Assembly (NCBI RefSeq): GCF_027980145.1
Contig: NZ_JAMZNK010000004.1
Span: 1 to 64,000 of the forward strand
Direction of reading: 5' to 3'
DNA: 64,000 nucleotides
Origin: Flavobacterium azizsancarii
GTDB lineage: Bacteria > Bacteroidota > Bacteroidia > Flavobacteriales > Flavobacteriaceae
Position numbers and translations under genes: made by a program. The notes beneath the pieces were generated by a model. It saw only the letters and a program-made list of their open reading frames with translations. It was not told where the DNA came from and searched no databases. Numbering within the stretch: the first letter of the stretch is position 1; each line of letters opens with the position of its first letter. This document shows positions 24,819-32,868 of the stretch, in pieces.

Positions 24819-25151
24819 TTAGTTATATTGATTTTTATAGGTTGTAAGCCAATTAGTTTGTTTTATAATTATTACACAGGCATTTATTTTTCCTTCTATT
24901 TTTTCTGAAACCTTGTATTGTCGTACTTGCTTTTTGTCAATCTCTCCATTTTTATAAGAGATAAAGTCTCGTATTGCAGCTCTTTCCTGAGATAAGCAAA
25001 TTTTTTCGCCATCTGTTAGTATGTCACGTTTTCGATATTTGGTTTCATCTTTAATAAGCACCGGAATATCTTCAAACAAAAAAGAGTTTATTACATCTAA
25101 AAATTCTAAACGATTTTGGGCTTCTTGTTCGGTTATGTTTGAGTTTATCAT
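24819..25151 (-). CDS. Early-region phage protein of unknown function
   Basis: 110 residues, helical and charged (NITEQEAQNRLEFLDVINSFLFEDIPVLI), with Lys-rich middle and a C-terminal hydrophobic strand (ACVIIIKQTNWLT). No signal peptide. Starts with ATG overlapping the TGA of the preceding small gene, and a 16-base gap leads to DUF3164. No family recognised. Confidence 0.6.
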   Translation of the reverse strand: MINSNITEQEAQNRLEFLDVINSFLFEDIPVLIKDETKYRKRDILTDGEKICLSQERAAIRDFISYKNGEIDKKQVRQYKVSEKIEGKINACVIIIKQTNWLTTYKNQYN

Positions 25152-25288
25152 TTCTTTGTTTTTTCTAAAAGTTGATCAATTACATTTCTTAAATCGCTTT
25201 GAATTTCTATTTGATTTGTATGATTTGGATTGTCAATTAGCCATTGCTCCAGCTCGGCTTTTTTATTTCTTAATTGTTGTTGAGTCAT
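25148..25288 (-). CDS. 46-residue helical protein
   Basis: Short gene from ATG (complement of 25286-25288) to TGA (25148-25150), MTQQQLRNKKAELEQWLIDN and onward, entirely polar and helical. Both ends are spaced like its neighbours: 2 bases after the upstream gene and a 4-base ATGA overlap with the next. It could be a small DNA-mimic or subunit of the adjacent proteins; no motif. Confidence 0.55.
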   Translation of the reverse strand: MTQQQLRNKKAELEQWLIDNPNHTNQIEIQSDLRNVIDQLLEKTKK

Positions 25289-25290
25289 GG

Positions 25291-25680
25291 TTAGTTTTGT
25301 TTTTCGATTGGCATTATTAATACTTTTAAGTGTGGTCTTTTTTGCTCTTTCTTTTTTACTGATTCTAATAATGCTTTAGGAAATCGACACATTAATTTGC
25401 TGATACATTTACAATAGATCCAGTCTTTTTCTCTTCCTTTTATTCGTGGGCTTTTTGCAATTAGATTTTTGAATTCTATTTCTTCTTTTCGCAACTCAAC
25501 CAGAAACCACTTGTTGACTGAGGAATTTGACAAGACCTTCTGAAAATCTATCGAATTGGTCACTACGCTTTCGACCCAGTAAAACCAAAAAGCAAGTATT
25601 AAATCTTCTTTTGTTTTGCAGATTTCTAATTGACTCATTAGATAATCTTCGGTTGCTTCTTTTTTGATTGTTGTTTTCAT
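25291..25680 (-). CDS. Early-region phage protein of unknown function
   Basis: 129 residues from the Met complementary to 25678-25680; the ORF extends further up, but that stretch overlaps the ATPase gene. Trp- and Phe-rich helical centre (KEDLILAFWFYWVESVVTNSIDFQKVL) followed by a basic part with IYCKCISKLMCRFPKALL. CKCISKLMC carries three Cys residues that might bind metal. No family recognised. Confidence 0.55.
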   Translation of the reverse strand: MKTTIKKEATEDYLMSQLEICKTKEDLILAFWFYWVESVVTNSIDFQKVLSNSSVNKWFLVELRKEEIEFKNLIAKSPRIKGREKDWIYCKCISKLMCRFPKALLESVKKKEQKRPHLKVLIMPIEKQN

Positions 25681-25690
25681 CATATGATTT

Positions 25691-26329
25691 TTAAATAATT
25701 TCTTTCCAATAATTTGCTGCTCTTTTCGGAAATATGACGAATGGTTCGCCACCACCGTTTAATCTTCCGTCAGGGAATAATTTAAATCCCTCTACCCATA
25801 ATTTCAAATCAACGTCATAACGTATGTCATCAGCTAGTGCACCTTTAGGCTCTTTTCCTTTTGCTTGTGAAATCCAAATAATTCCTTTTCCTTTTTTAAG
25901 CATCAATTCTTTTAATTGATAATACTGGGTTCGATTGATTCTTGTGTATTGCACAGAATCGATAAAAAGAAAATCCGGTGATTTTGGTTTGCTCATTCGA
26001 ATAATCAAATCGTCAAATGGTTCGCGATCCAATAGAATAAAAGAATTGCCAAGATTTTCCATGTGGTTTCTTATTAGGGCACTTTGAATTGTAGCAGAAA
26101 GCCCCTGTTCTAAAGAATCGTAAGCCACTTTCCCGAAATTGGTCAGATACTTAGCGAATTGAATTGCAGCCTCAGTTTTACCTTGACCAGAGCCACCGAA
26201 AATAATGGCTGAAAAAGCTTTGTCAGGAGTTCCTAGTGTTGTTTCCCAATCACCTGAAAAACTAAGTGGATTAAATTTTTTTGAAAGAACGTTTGATACA
26301 GAGTAAGCTCTATTAATCTTCTTAGACAT
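25691..26329 (-). CDS. RecA/DnaB-like AAA ATPase
   Basis: 212 residues. Walker A GGSGQGKT at 45-52 and Walker B FLFIDS with Asp124; a conserved-looking Ser/Gln sensor segment WISQAKGKEPKGALADDIRYDVDLKLWVEG follows (about 152-182). The small size and lack of a second domain fit phage RecA-like ATPases that load DNA-replication or recombination partners. It lies in the transposition module between the MuB-like gene set and DUF3164. Confidence 0.75.
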   Translation of the reverse strand: MSKKINRAYSVSNVLSKKFNPLSFSGDWETTLGTPDKAFSAIIFGGSGQGKTEAAIQFAKYLTNFGKVAYDSLEQGLSATIQSALIRNHMENLGNSFILLDREPFDDLIIRMSKPKSPDFLFIDSVQYTRINRTQYYQLKELMLKKGKGIIWISQAKGKEPKGALADDIRYDVDLKLWVEGFKLFPDGRLNGGGEPFVIFPKRAANYWKEII

Positions 26330-26753
26330 ATTTTTTTTTAATTCTGTTTATTGTCGCATTGTGTACACCATACATGTGGGCGATTTCGTTATTTGATTTA
26401 TTACTTTTTAGTAATTTTATAATGTTGTCGATATCTTCAAGTTTTATCTTTTGTCTGAATACTCCAACACCGTTTGAAGATCCTTCTTTCCATTCTAAAT
26501 TTGAATAGTGATAATCAGATAAGTCATTGATCTTACTAACTCTTTGGTCAGAATGTTCTCTTAAACCGTTCCAAGCTTCACAAATTAGCTTTGCGACTGA
26601 ATGAGCCTTATTAATAAAATTTACTTTTAGCGTTGGGTTTTTACGTGTTTTGTCGTTTTCAAAGGGCTTTAGTAAAACATCGTTAAAGTAAATTTCAGAG
26701 CCATTTTCATTTACTCGAAGTCCTTCGATTAGTGGGTGATAACGAAAATCCAT
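26322..26753 (-). CDS. HTH protein derived from an HNH/NUMOD homing nuclease
   Basis: 143 residues. Residues 48-88 follow the frame of an HNH nuclease (HSVAKLICEAWNG...SDYHYSNLEW) but lack the central His-Ile/Asp pair and the NN of the active site, so cutting is unlikely. Residues 104-143 are a helix-turn-helix (IDNIIKLLKSNKSNNEIAHMYGVHNATINRIKKKY). It probably binds DNA as a regulator. Its ATG is shared with the MuB-like gene end, its stop overlaps the ATPase gene. Confidence 0.65.
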   Translation of the reverse strand: MDFRYHPLIEGLRVNENGSEIYFNDVLLKPFENDKTRKNPTLKVNFINKAHSVAKLICEAWNGLREHSDQRVSKINDLSDYHYSNLEWKEGSSNGVGVFRQKIKLEDIDNIIKLLKSNKSNNEIAHMYGVHNATINRIKKKYV

Positions 26754-27598
26754 TATGACGCTCTTTTATGTGAGAAAATCAATCTTCGTACACGTCTAAC
26801 ATCGCCATCACATTCTTTTGATATTGTTCTGATTATGGCTTTGTCTTCCACACCATTTGCTATGCATATATTTTCAACATCACTATAACTGGTACTTTCA
26901 AGTTCAATGAATCGAAGTCCTACACGACTGTAAATTTCTCTGTAGCCTTTCTTTTCCATTGCTACACCTCGTTTAATTCTTTTTTCAAGGAAGTGGGTTG
27001 CCATAAGAACAATACCACAATGATTTTCAAGTTCGTTGAAAAGAGTGATGAAAAATAAAAGCACATTATCAGCAAGTTTGTCGGCTTCGTCTAAAATGAT
27101 AATCGGTGATTCTAAAGATTTTAGAAGTAGAACTGCTTTGTGCATCATTTCCGGTAATGTTAAGCCAGCGTGATCTTTACCCATTTTTGCCAGCAATTCA
27201 CGTAAAAACCAACGTTTATCCCAATATTCATTACAAGACAATAAGAAAGCATTTTTGTTGTCTACTTCGTATTTTTTTGCCGTTTCTGATTTACCTGATC
27301 CGGCTTTCCCAGTAATAGCCAGTACCAAAGAGAATTGTTGACTATCATTAAAAAACTGTAGCAAATCTTTGGAATTTCGAGTTTCTGCATAACTCCAGCC
27401 ATTTGCAGTAACGCCAACATATTTAGCAACTCTACGCCACATATCGTCGCCAATTTGATCCCATTTATGATTTCGCATTTGTGATAGTGTTGCAGCTGAT
27501 ACTCCAGCCATTCCAGCGGCAACTTGGTTTTGAGAACCTTTTTGTATAATAAATCTTTCTAGTGCTTCTACAGCTTGAATTTTGTCTTGATGTGTCAT
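26753..27598 (-). CDS. MuB-like transposition ATPase with N-terminal HTH
   Basis: 281 residues. N-terminal helix-turn-helix (about 20-45, QNQVAAGMAGVSAATLSQM), Walker A GKAGSGKS at 97-104, Walker B IIILDEAD at 166-173 (AAA+), and a C-terminal helical DNA-binding part with DVRRVRRLIFSHKR. It would choose target DNA and activate the transposase, as MuB does. Directly downstream of the transposase gene. Confidence 0.85.
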   Translation of the reverse strand: MTHQDKIQAVEALERFIIQKGSQNQVAAGMAGVSAATLSQMRNHKWDQIGDDMWRRVAKYVGVTANGWSYAETRNSKDLLQFFNDSQQFSLVLAITGKAGSGKSETAKKYEVDNKNAFLLSCNEYWDKRWFLRELLAKMGKDHAGLTLPEMMHKAVLLLKSLESPIIILDEADKLADNVLLFFITLFNELENHCGIVLMATHFLEKRIKRGVAMEKKGYREIYSRVGLRFIELESTSYSDVENICIANGVEDKAIIRTISKECDGDVRRVRRLIFSHKRAS

Positions 27599-27639
27599 TT
27601 TTATAGGTTTAATAAGGGTTTAAATAATATTTAAAGCGT

Positions 27640-29586
27640 TTAAAATCGAGAATAAAAACCTCCTGAATCAGCTGCCATCTGTTCTTCTTTAGGTAGATTT
27701 CCTTGAAACTTGACCATGAGTTCCTGTTCTTCAATTAGGCTTTCTCTGCTAATACCGGTTCGTTGTATCAATCGTTCGTAGGCTTCCTGATCTCGCTTTA
27801 ATTCAGCATCTCGAACAGCAATGTCCTGAAGTAATAAAGCTTTTGAGTTATCTTTCATTAATACCGGAATAGATTCGTGCATTCGTTTAGATTGTGCGTA
27901 GGCAACAAATCTCTTTTCTCCTGATGGTGTTAATTCGTAGAGTCCGACAAATTCATCTAATCGCTCAGGATCATATCGTACTATTAGACTTTCTCCAACA
28001 TATTTTCTTCTAAAATTTAAGTCCACATTATTGGTTTCGTCATATACTTCGTAGATATAGTCCTTTCCTTCAACTGTGAGTGGCATACCATGAGCGTAGT
28101 ATTTTTTAACCTTGGTTTCATCTAACCAAAACATAGAAAGTTGATCCATGATGTCAATTTCTTCGCGATGTTCAGTTTCTTGGTTATACATTTCTATCCT
28201 GCTAAACTCCCAATCTTCCTGTTTTCCAGCGTTCCATTTATTTACTAAGGCTGTGAATATTTTATTAAATTCATCAACAGTAGGCAGGGCAGTTTTATAC
28301 TCAACAATAAAGTCGGTATTAGGCTTGTTATTTACGCTTCTAACCTTAATACTTTGCTTATCTGAGAACCACATTTTAGAAATCACTTGCTGTTGTAGTC
28401 GATTAAATATCTGCTCTGCCGGACTTGACTTTCTTCCTACTTTATGGCTGTAATGTGTTCCGCCTTTTGCCGGAAGCTTATCGTATAAATCCTGCATGCG
28501 GTTTGAAGTGTGACCAGATTGTTTATCATAAGTAAATAGAAATGGACGACAGCCTGATTCATTAACAGCCATTTTAACGGCTCTAAAATGTGATGCGTGG
28601 TTTTCAGAGTAAGCAATATCCCAACCAATGATTTTTTCGCTGTAAACATCAAAAACGACGTTAATTTTAAGTTCGGCAGCCATTTTTTGTTTATTGTTTG
28701 AAAAGTGTACCAAATCCAATTTAGTACCATCAATAGCCCACCAAGCATTAGGAAACCATTCTGAGCGCTTTCTTGTCACCGTATGACCAAAGTGTTTCAT
28801 ATATTCATCACGTCCATCACGAGCTAACTTCCAAATTCGTTTCTGTTCAGTCTTGTCAAGCCATGCGCCAATTGATCGCTCTGTTAAGCTTTTCCATCCT
28901 TTTGCTTCACGTACAGATTCATAAATTTTCAAAACTTCTGAAATTGTGTATTTTACAGGAAGGCAATATTGAGCCATTATAAAATCTGCTACATCATCTA
29001 CAATTTTAGACGGATTGCTGTTCATCCACTTACCTGAAACAACTGAGCTATAACCTTCATCTTCGTATTTTTGAATGGCACGTTTGAATGAAACCACATT
29101 TTTGTAACGTGTGTGCATCCATGTTTCCGGAAGATTGCCAATCGCTTCGAGCATCCTGTCCCACATTTGCTTCTTTCCGCCAAAACGCTTTTGTACGACA
29201 ACGTTGGTAGCAATATGCTTTACTGCATTGAACATTACAGACTGATGTGTATACTCTTTTTGTTTTTCTTCCGGCAAATGAGTGCCGTTTTCTAAAAGAT
29301 AATCCCGGAAGTATTGCTCCGCTTTATGATCCCATTCCATATAGTCGCCAAAGACAATGTTTTTGACGCTGGCGTAAGGATCAATACCTTTTTCGCGAAT
29401 TATTTTCTTGAAGCGGTCAGGGATAGATTCATAAGCGACAAGTGCTTTGCGACCGTTACCACCAATCGTTACTTTTTTAATTTTACCGTTAGAGCATAAA
29501 TACTTATAATTAGCTTCGGACATTATTCCGGTGCCATAAAGCCAAGTACTGGCTACGCATAGTGTGTTTTGCTGATACTCAAACAT
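27640..29586 (-). CDS. Mu-type DDE transposase (MuA-like)
   Basis: 648 residues, close to MuA (663). N-terminal winged-helix-like end-binding part (1-70), then a catalytic core with Asp286 (AIDGTKLD), Asp354 (FTYDKQSG) and Glu391 (SSPAEQIFNRL); the first two acids are 68 residues apart, as in MuA (67). The C-terminal 150 residues are a charged, helical MuB-contact type region. It replicates and integrates the phage by transposition. It is the second gene of the early operon. Confidence 0.9.
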   Translation of the reverse strand: MFEYQQNTLCVASTWLYGTGIMSEANYKYLCSNGKIKKVTIGGNGRKALVAYESIPDRFKKIIREKGIDPYASVKNIVFGDYMEWDHKAEQYFRDYLLENGTHLPEEKQKEYTHQSVMFNAVKHIATNVVVQKRFGGKKQMWDRMLEAIGNLPETWMHTRYKNVVSFKRAIQKYEDEGYSSVVSGKWMNSNPSKIVDDVADFIMAQYCLPVKYTISEVLKIYESVREAKGWKSLTERSIGAWLDKTEQKRIWKLARDGRDEYMKHFGHTVTRKRSEWFPNAWWAIDGTKLDLVHFSNNKQKMAAELKINVVFDVYSEKIIGWDIAYSENHASHFRAVKMAVNESGCRPFLFTYDKQSGHTSNRMQDLYDKLPAKGGTHYSHKVGRKSSPAEQIFNRLQQQVISKMWFSDKQSIKVRSVNNKPNTDFIVEYKTALPTVDEFNKIFTALVNKWNAGKQEDWEFSRIEMYNQETEHREEIDIMDQLSMFWLDETKVKKYYAHGMPLTVEGKDYIYEVYDETNNVDLNFRRKYVGESLIVRYDPERLDEFVGLYELTPSGEKRFVAYAQSKRMHESIPVLMKDNSKALLLQDIAVRDAELKRDQEAYERLIQRTGISRESLIEEQELMVKFQGNLPKEEQMAADSGGFYSRF

Positions 29587-29597
29587 AGTATTGAGAA

Positions 29598-29831
29598 TTA
29601 AATATTATTTTGAAGATCTTTTACTAATTCTTCTCTATTGGTGATAATTCTATCCAGAGCATTAAATGCTTCGACATTCCCTCGAACAAATCTTTTTTTA
29701 GCAGCGTCCGGAGAGCAACTAAGTGCAGCTCCGAGAGTTGTGTAATCTCCATACTGTAATCTTTGTTCTAGACTGTCGATTTCTTTTTTACATTTTAGTC
29801 CGTTTGTTAGGACATTGTTATTTTTCTCCAT
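29598..29831 (-). CDS. Small early DNA-binding protein (Ner-like position)
   Basis: 77 residues from the Met complementary to 29829-29831. YGDYTTLGAALSCSPDAAKKRFVRGNVEAFNALDRII (30-66) has the look of a helix-turn-helix. It is the first gene of the early operon, opposite the repressor, where Mu encodes Ner. The gap to the transposase is 11 bases. Role as a negative regulator of the early promoter is inferred from position. Confidence 0.6.
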   Translation of the reverse strand: MEKNNNVLTNGLKCKKEIDSLEQRLQYGDYTTLGAALSCSPDAAKKRFVRGNVEAFNALDRIITNREELVKDLQNNI

Positions 29832-29885
29832 AGTTTTGTCTTGTTGTCGTGACAAAGATAGATAAAATAATATCCTAAAAACAAA
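29803..29885. promoter_or_regulatory. Divergent early/repressor promoter and operator region
   Basis: Minus strand: TTTG (29885-29882), 21 bases, TATCTTTG (29860-29853), matching the Bacteroidetes promoter of the early operon. Plus strand: TTTG (29803-29806), 24 bases, TAGTTTTG (29831-29838), a weaker candidate for the repressor. A TTGTC-GT-GACAA palindrome (29844-29855) overlaps the early -7 box and is the best operator candidate. Confidence 0.6.
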
Positions 29886-29887
29886 TT

Positions 29888-30709
29888 ATGGATAAAAATA
29901 TATCCTGCATCAAAGAAAGGATTATGCAATACGCTGAATTCAAAGGACTTGTAAAAGATAAGTTTATTGAAGATCTCGGCATGACTATAGGTAGTTTCAA
30001 GGGAAAGCAAAAATTAAGTTCGGTAAATTCTGATTTTTTAGATAGTCTTTTATCTAAATATCCCGAGATTAATATGGAGTGGTTATTATCGGGAAGTGGT
30101 AGTATGCAAAAGGAAACCACAATCAAAAAAGATAATGATATAGACACAGTTGTAAAGCTGAATTCTAATAGTTTAGTTGATGAAATCCTGATAGAAGCAA
30201 AGCTTTTCGATGATAGTCAGGATCCGGAAATTCTTAAAAACTCTAACGGAAATAAATATTTCGTATACCCTGATGGCACAATAAGAATTGAAGTTATTAA
30301 AATCCCATTTAGTGCACATGCTTCTTATGTAGAGTGTTACAATGATGAAATTGCATTAAAAGAAGAATTTTCAAGTATGGTTTTTAAGGTTGATCACATA
30401 GGTCGTGGTAATTATGTAGGTTTTGAATCCATAGGTGAAAGCATGTGGAACGGTGGTGGATATGATACACCCTCAGGAGCAGAAATGCTAGGACGAGAAG
30501 TTGGCAAGCATTTATGGACTAATGGGTTTCATAAAACAAAATATGGCTTCGTGATTATCTCAAAAGAAGGAATTTGGCATAAAGATATAACCGATTTAAA
30601 AGAGAATGGAGAAATCACTTTATCATCACGAAATCCCGAGTCAGTACCTTTTGACTATCCATTGAATAACATCATGCAGATATTTCATGTCATTAAGCGC
30701 TCTTTTTAA
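29888..30709 (+). CDS. Prophage repressor, HTH plus S24 peptidase-like domain
   Basis: 273 residues. N-terminal helix-turn-helix type region (about 10-55), a segment with YPEINMEWLLSGSGSM typical of Bacteroidetes XRE repressors, and a C-terminal LexA/S24-like domain (about 130-265) with Ser185 in GESM. It should hold the prophage silent by blocking the early promoter. Oriented divergently from the early operon and followed by a terminator, as Mu c is. Confidence 0.82.
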   Translation: MDKNISCIKERIMQYAEFKGLVKDKFIEDLGMTIGSFKGKQKLSSVNSDFLDSLLSKYPEINMEWLLSGSGSMQKETTIKKDNDIDTVVKLNSNSLVDEILIEAKLFDDSQDPEILKNSNGNKYFVYPDGTIRIEVIKIPFSAHASYVECYNDEIALKEEFSSMVFKVDHIGRGNYVGFESIGESMWNGGGYDTPSGAEMLGREVGKHLWTNGFHKTKYGFVIISKEGIWHKDITDLKENGEITLSSRNPESVPFDYPLNNIMQIFHVIKRSF

Positions 30710-30773
30710 GTTAAGATACTCATAAACAGCCTGATAATTTTATTTTAACCCCTGTAGCAATAGTATTATCCCT

Positions 30774-30813
30774 GCCTTGATAGATATAATTTTATCTATT
30801 AAGGCTTTTTTTT
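30774..30813 (+). terminator. Terminator of the repressor gene
   Basis: GCCTTGATAGATA (30774-30786) pairs with TATCTATTAAGGC (30793-30805) with one G-T pair; a run of eight T follows. Located 64 bases after the repressor stop. Confidence 0.75.
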
Positions 30814-30947
30814 GTGTATTTACGATTATGTAAAGGATATTATATTATCTATTTTTCTAACTGCAACACTAACCCCAAAGCTAACCGCAAGTTATAATAT
30901 GTATCTTTTTCGAAAGAGTTTATATTTAACAACGCTAGGTATAAAAA

Positions 30948-30975
30948 AACCGTTTAAACGATGTTTTAAACGGTT
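30948..30975. repeat. 11-bp inverted repeat in the prophage end region
   Basis: AACCGTTTAAA (30948-30958) and TTTAAACGGTT (30965-30975) form a perfect inverted repeat with a six-base spacer. A third copy of CCGTTTAAAC stands at 31053. It could be a protein-binding site for transposition or an accessory end site. Confidence 0.55.
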
Positions 30976-31278
30976 ATTAAAGAGTATTAAATTGCTGTTT
31001 TTAAGGGGCTTCAGGGTTTTTATAAGTAATATTGAGATAATGCCGTACTTAATCCGTTTAAACTGTTTAATAATGGCAATTAACAGGTAGATAATAGGCT
31101 ATTAATATACTTTTTGTTTTAAGTTGCTTTTACGGGGTTTTGTAGCTTAAGTGTTGATTTTAAAGGAGATTTCAGGGGTTTTTATATTTAATATATTAAT
31201 ACTTTTGGTTATACCCCTTATAGTCGGGCTATCCGGTCCGCCGCGGCGGATTCCTCCTATCCCTCACGCAAAAAGAAA

Positions 31279-31432
31279 GAGTATAGAATAAAGAGTATAG
31301 AATAAAGAGTATAGAATAAAGAGTATAGAATAAAGAGTATAGAGGAAAGAGTATAGAGGAAAGAGTATAGAAGAAAGAGTATAGAATAAAGAGTATAGAA
31401 TAAAGAGTATAGAATAAAGAGTAAAGAGAAGG
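31279..31432. repeat. 14-bp tandem repeat, 11 copies
   Basis: Unit GAGTATAGAATAAA; copies 5-6 have GGAAA, copy 7 GAAGAAA, and copy 11 is degenerate. The period is not a multiple of three, yet all minus-strand frames stay open and give Leu/Tyr/Ser-rich shadow ORFs. It sits in host sequence just outside the prophage end. A shorter, degenerate relative follows the antiporter at 63606-63650. Confidence 0.9.
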
Positions 31433-31458
31433 GATTAAAGAAAAAGTAGCCATAGAGT

Positions 31459-31554
31459 ATGTCATTTCGACCGGAGGGAGAAATCACACAAGAAACTCCG
31501 CAAAGAAAAGGTCAATCTTTGTCGATGAGTGCGATTTCTCCCTGCGGTTTAAAT
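31459..31554. repeat. Interspersed palindromic repeat (GTCATTTCGACC type)
   Basis: GTCATTTCGACCGGAGGGAG (31459 onward) and the matching end TGCGGTTTAAATGAC near 31554 are imperfect inverted arms with a conserved GAGAAATC core. Such palindromic extragenic elements are frequent in Flavobacterium genomes. No coding content seen. Confidence 0.65.
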
Positions 31555-31580
31555 GACAAACTACACGAATAAAACATAAA

Positions 31581-31618
31581 AAAAAAGGCTTTCTGAAAAT
31601 CATCAGAAAGCCTTTTTT
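31581..31618. terminator. Bidirectional terminator after tonB-like gene
   Basis: A perfect 16-bp stem (31581-31596 with 31603-31618), six-base loop and A/T tails on both sides. It terminates the TonB-like gene on the minus strand. Confidence 0.8.
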
Positions 31619-31659
31619 TATGATTATCACAATTAGTGTGAATCAGTAAATTTGTGTTT

Positions 31660-32562
31660 TTAATCCAGGCTAAAATTATAAATAATCTTACCAACTTGTT
31701 TAGCAGGTGCATCAGCATCAGCGTCCCATTTGGTATTCATGGCCGCAATTTTTGCCTGATCCAGCAAACATCTTGCAGTGTTTGTCGTTCCTTTTATTCC
31801 AGGGGTTGCGCTGATTGTTTTTCCGTTTTGATCTACTGTAACTTCAACAACTACTTTTCCGGCTTCTTCACAAGTATATTTTGGTGCAGGTTTAGATAAT
31901 GCTTTTCGTGTTCCTAGAGAGTATCCTGATCCGCCGCCAGAACCTCCGCCGCTTCCGGCTCCGTATCCGCTTCCTGTGCCAATGCCATTTCCGGTTCCGT
32001 TTCCGCCACCAGTTCCGCCACCGGAACCTCCGGTGCCATAATATCCGTTCGAGCTTAGACTTCCGCCTGCTTTTCCTTTATTTCCTGCTGCCTTATCATC
32101 TCCATCACCGCCTTTGTTAGATCCTTTTAAGATGCTTGATAAAGCATCGTTTGTAGAGTTCGAAACTTTAGGCTTTTCAGGAACAGGTTTAGCCTCAGGT
32201 TTTACGACAGGTGTTGCTTTTTTAGGTTTTTCTTTCGTCGGAATAACAACATCGTTATTATCGTCTGCTGTATTTTCCTGAGTTATAATAGCTTCGTCCG
32301 GAGTCGATTTTGCAGGAGCTTGTTTAGTTTCGTTTTTCACATTCAAAACTTCGCTTTTATAGTTTGCTCCAGAGCCTAAATCGCTGTCTCCAAAGTTTAC
32401 CGTTACGCCACCACCGCCACCGCCAGAAGCAAGTGCAGCATTGTTTTCCGGATTATATGGAGGCCAAAAACGGATAAAAAATAAAAGCAATAATAAGACA
32501 GCATATATTGCTGTAGATATTAATAAAGATTTCTTTTTATCTGAAGAATCTGTAAAAGTCAT
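31660..32562 (-). CDS. TonB-like energy transducer
   Basis: 300 residues. Short cytoplasmic N-terminus, one transmembrane helix (about 12-30), a Pro/Lys-rich rod (about 80-140: KEKPKKATPVVKPEAKPVPEKPK), a Gly/Ser-rich linker (about 155-215), and a C-terminal domain with CEEAGKVVVEVTVDQNGKTISATPG, as in Bacteroidetes TonB-type proteins. It would carry proton-motive energy to outer-membrane receptors. No ExbB/ExbD gene lies beside it here. The long Gly linker is unusual. Confidence 0.8.
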   Translation of the reverse strand: MTFTDSSDKKKSLLISTAIYAVLLLLLFFIRFWPPYNPENNAALASGGGGGGVTVNFGDSDLGSGANYKSEVLNVKNETKQAPAKSTPDEAIITQENTADDNNDVVIPTKEKPKKATPVVKPEAKPVPEKPKVSNSTNDALSSILKGSNKGGDGDDKAAGNKGKAGGSLSSNGYYGTGGSGGGTGGGNGTGNGIGTGSGYGAGSGGGSGGGSGYSLGTRKALSKPAPKYTCEEAGKVVVEVTVDQNGKTISATPGIKGTTNTARCLLDQAKIAAMNTKWDADADAPAKQVGKIIYNFSLD

Positions 32563-32639
32563 TTTGATTCTGAGTTTTGTAATAGTATTTAATAAAAACG
32601 TTTAAAAGTAGTAAAAATTGTTTAGAAACAAAGAGGTAA

Positions 32640-32815
32640 TTTAACCGCAAAGCCCGCAAAGAGTTTACGCAAGGGGCGCTAATTTATTTGTCGCAAAGCC
32701 GCGAAGTCGTAAAGTTTTCCTTTTTTAAGTTTTTCTTTGCGACTTCACGGCTTTTCGTGATTAAAAAAAAGCTTTGCGAACCTTGCGTAAACCCTTGCTT
32801 CCTTTGCGGTTAAAC
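32640..32815. repeat. Long imperfect inverted repeat (TTAACCGCAAAG type) between tonB-like and dehydrogenase genes
   Basis: TAACCGCAAAG near 32642 and CTTTGCGGTTA near 32803-32813 are the outer arms; inside are further matching parts (CGCAAAGCCGCGAAG and CTTCACGGCTTTTCG). This is an interspersed palindromic element. The region 32563-32868 has no gene; upstream of the repeat I see nothing else. Confidence 0.65.
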
Positions 32816-32848
32816 AAAAAAACGAGCCAAATAATTTAGCTCGTTTTA
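32816..32848 (-). terminator. Terminator of the amino-acid dehydrogenase gene
   Basis: AAACGAGC (32820-32827) with GCTCGTTT (32839-32846), followed on the minus strand by an extended T run. Confidence 0.7.
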
Positions 32849-32868
32849 GAATAAAAGTATAAAGAAAA

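Larger units (their letters stand above)
30741..31187. repeat. Candidate transposase-binding repeats at the prophage end
   Basis: Gene-free region with several copies of a CAGGGGTTTTTATA-like motif: 30746-30758 (minus), 30868-30880 (minus, GGGGTTAGTG form), 30937-30950 (minus, partial), 31011-31025 (plus), 31132-31144 (plus, ACGGGGTTTTG) and 31171-31185 (plus). A second motif, CCGTTTAAAC, occurs at 30950, 30965 (inverted) and 31053. Multiple degenerate sites at one end fit MuA-type end recognition. Nothing else was found between 30814 and 31215. Confidence 0.5.
1..31215. mobile_element. Mu-like prophage (one end near 31,200-31,225, other end outside window)
   Basis: The block holds a MuA-like DDE transposase, MuB-like ATPase, repressor, DUF3164, DUF935 portal, gpF-like, gpG-like, DUF1320, contractile tail and baseplate genes, which together define a Mu-like transposable phage. 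The boundary near 31.2 kb is set by the end of repeat motifs and the onset of host-type sequence (CGGGCTATCCG... CCCTCACGCA), which also recurs in part at 53134. The exact terminal dinucleotides and target duplication cannot be read from one end. Confidence 0.85.

Noticed and set aside
26322..26753. Active homing endonuclease
   Set aside because: The His-containing catalytic centre of HNH nucleases is missing.
28148..28453. Plus-strand ORF of 101 residues inside the transposase gene
   Set aside because: Antisense shadow; the transposase frame is intact with its DDE residues.
30812..31090. A 92-residue plus-strand ORF between repressor and prophage end
   Set aside because: Lies across the repeat-motif cluster, has no domain, starts right after the terminator T-run and no promoter fits.
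31215..31275. GC-rich segment with CGGGCTATCCG suspected as a tRNA or attachment site
   Set aside because: No cloverleaf arms can be formed; the words resemble extragenic Flavobacterium repeats, and Mu-like phages do not need a tRNA site.
31279..31432. CRISPR array
   Set aside because: Unit of 14 bp without spacers is a simple tandem repeat; no cas genes are present anywhere in the window.
31229..31487. Two overlapping minus-strand ORFs rich in Leu/Tyr/Ser
   Set aside because: They are translations of the 14-bp tandem repeat in different frames; all frames are open only because the unit lacks stops.
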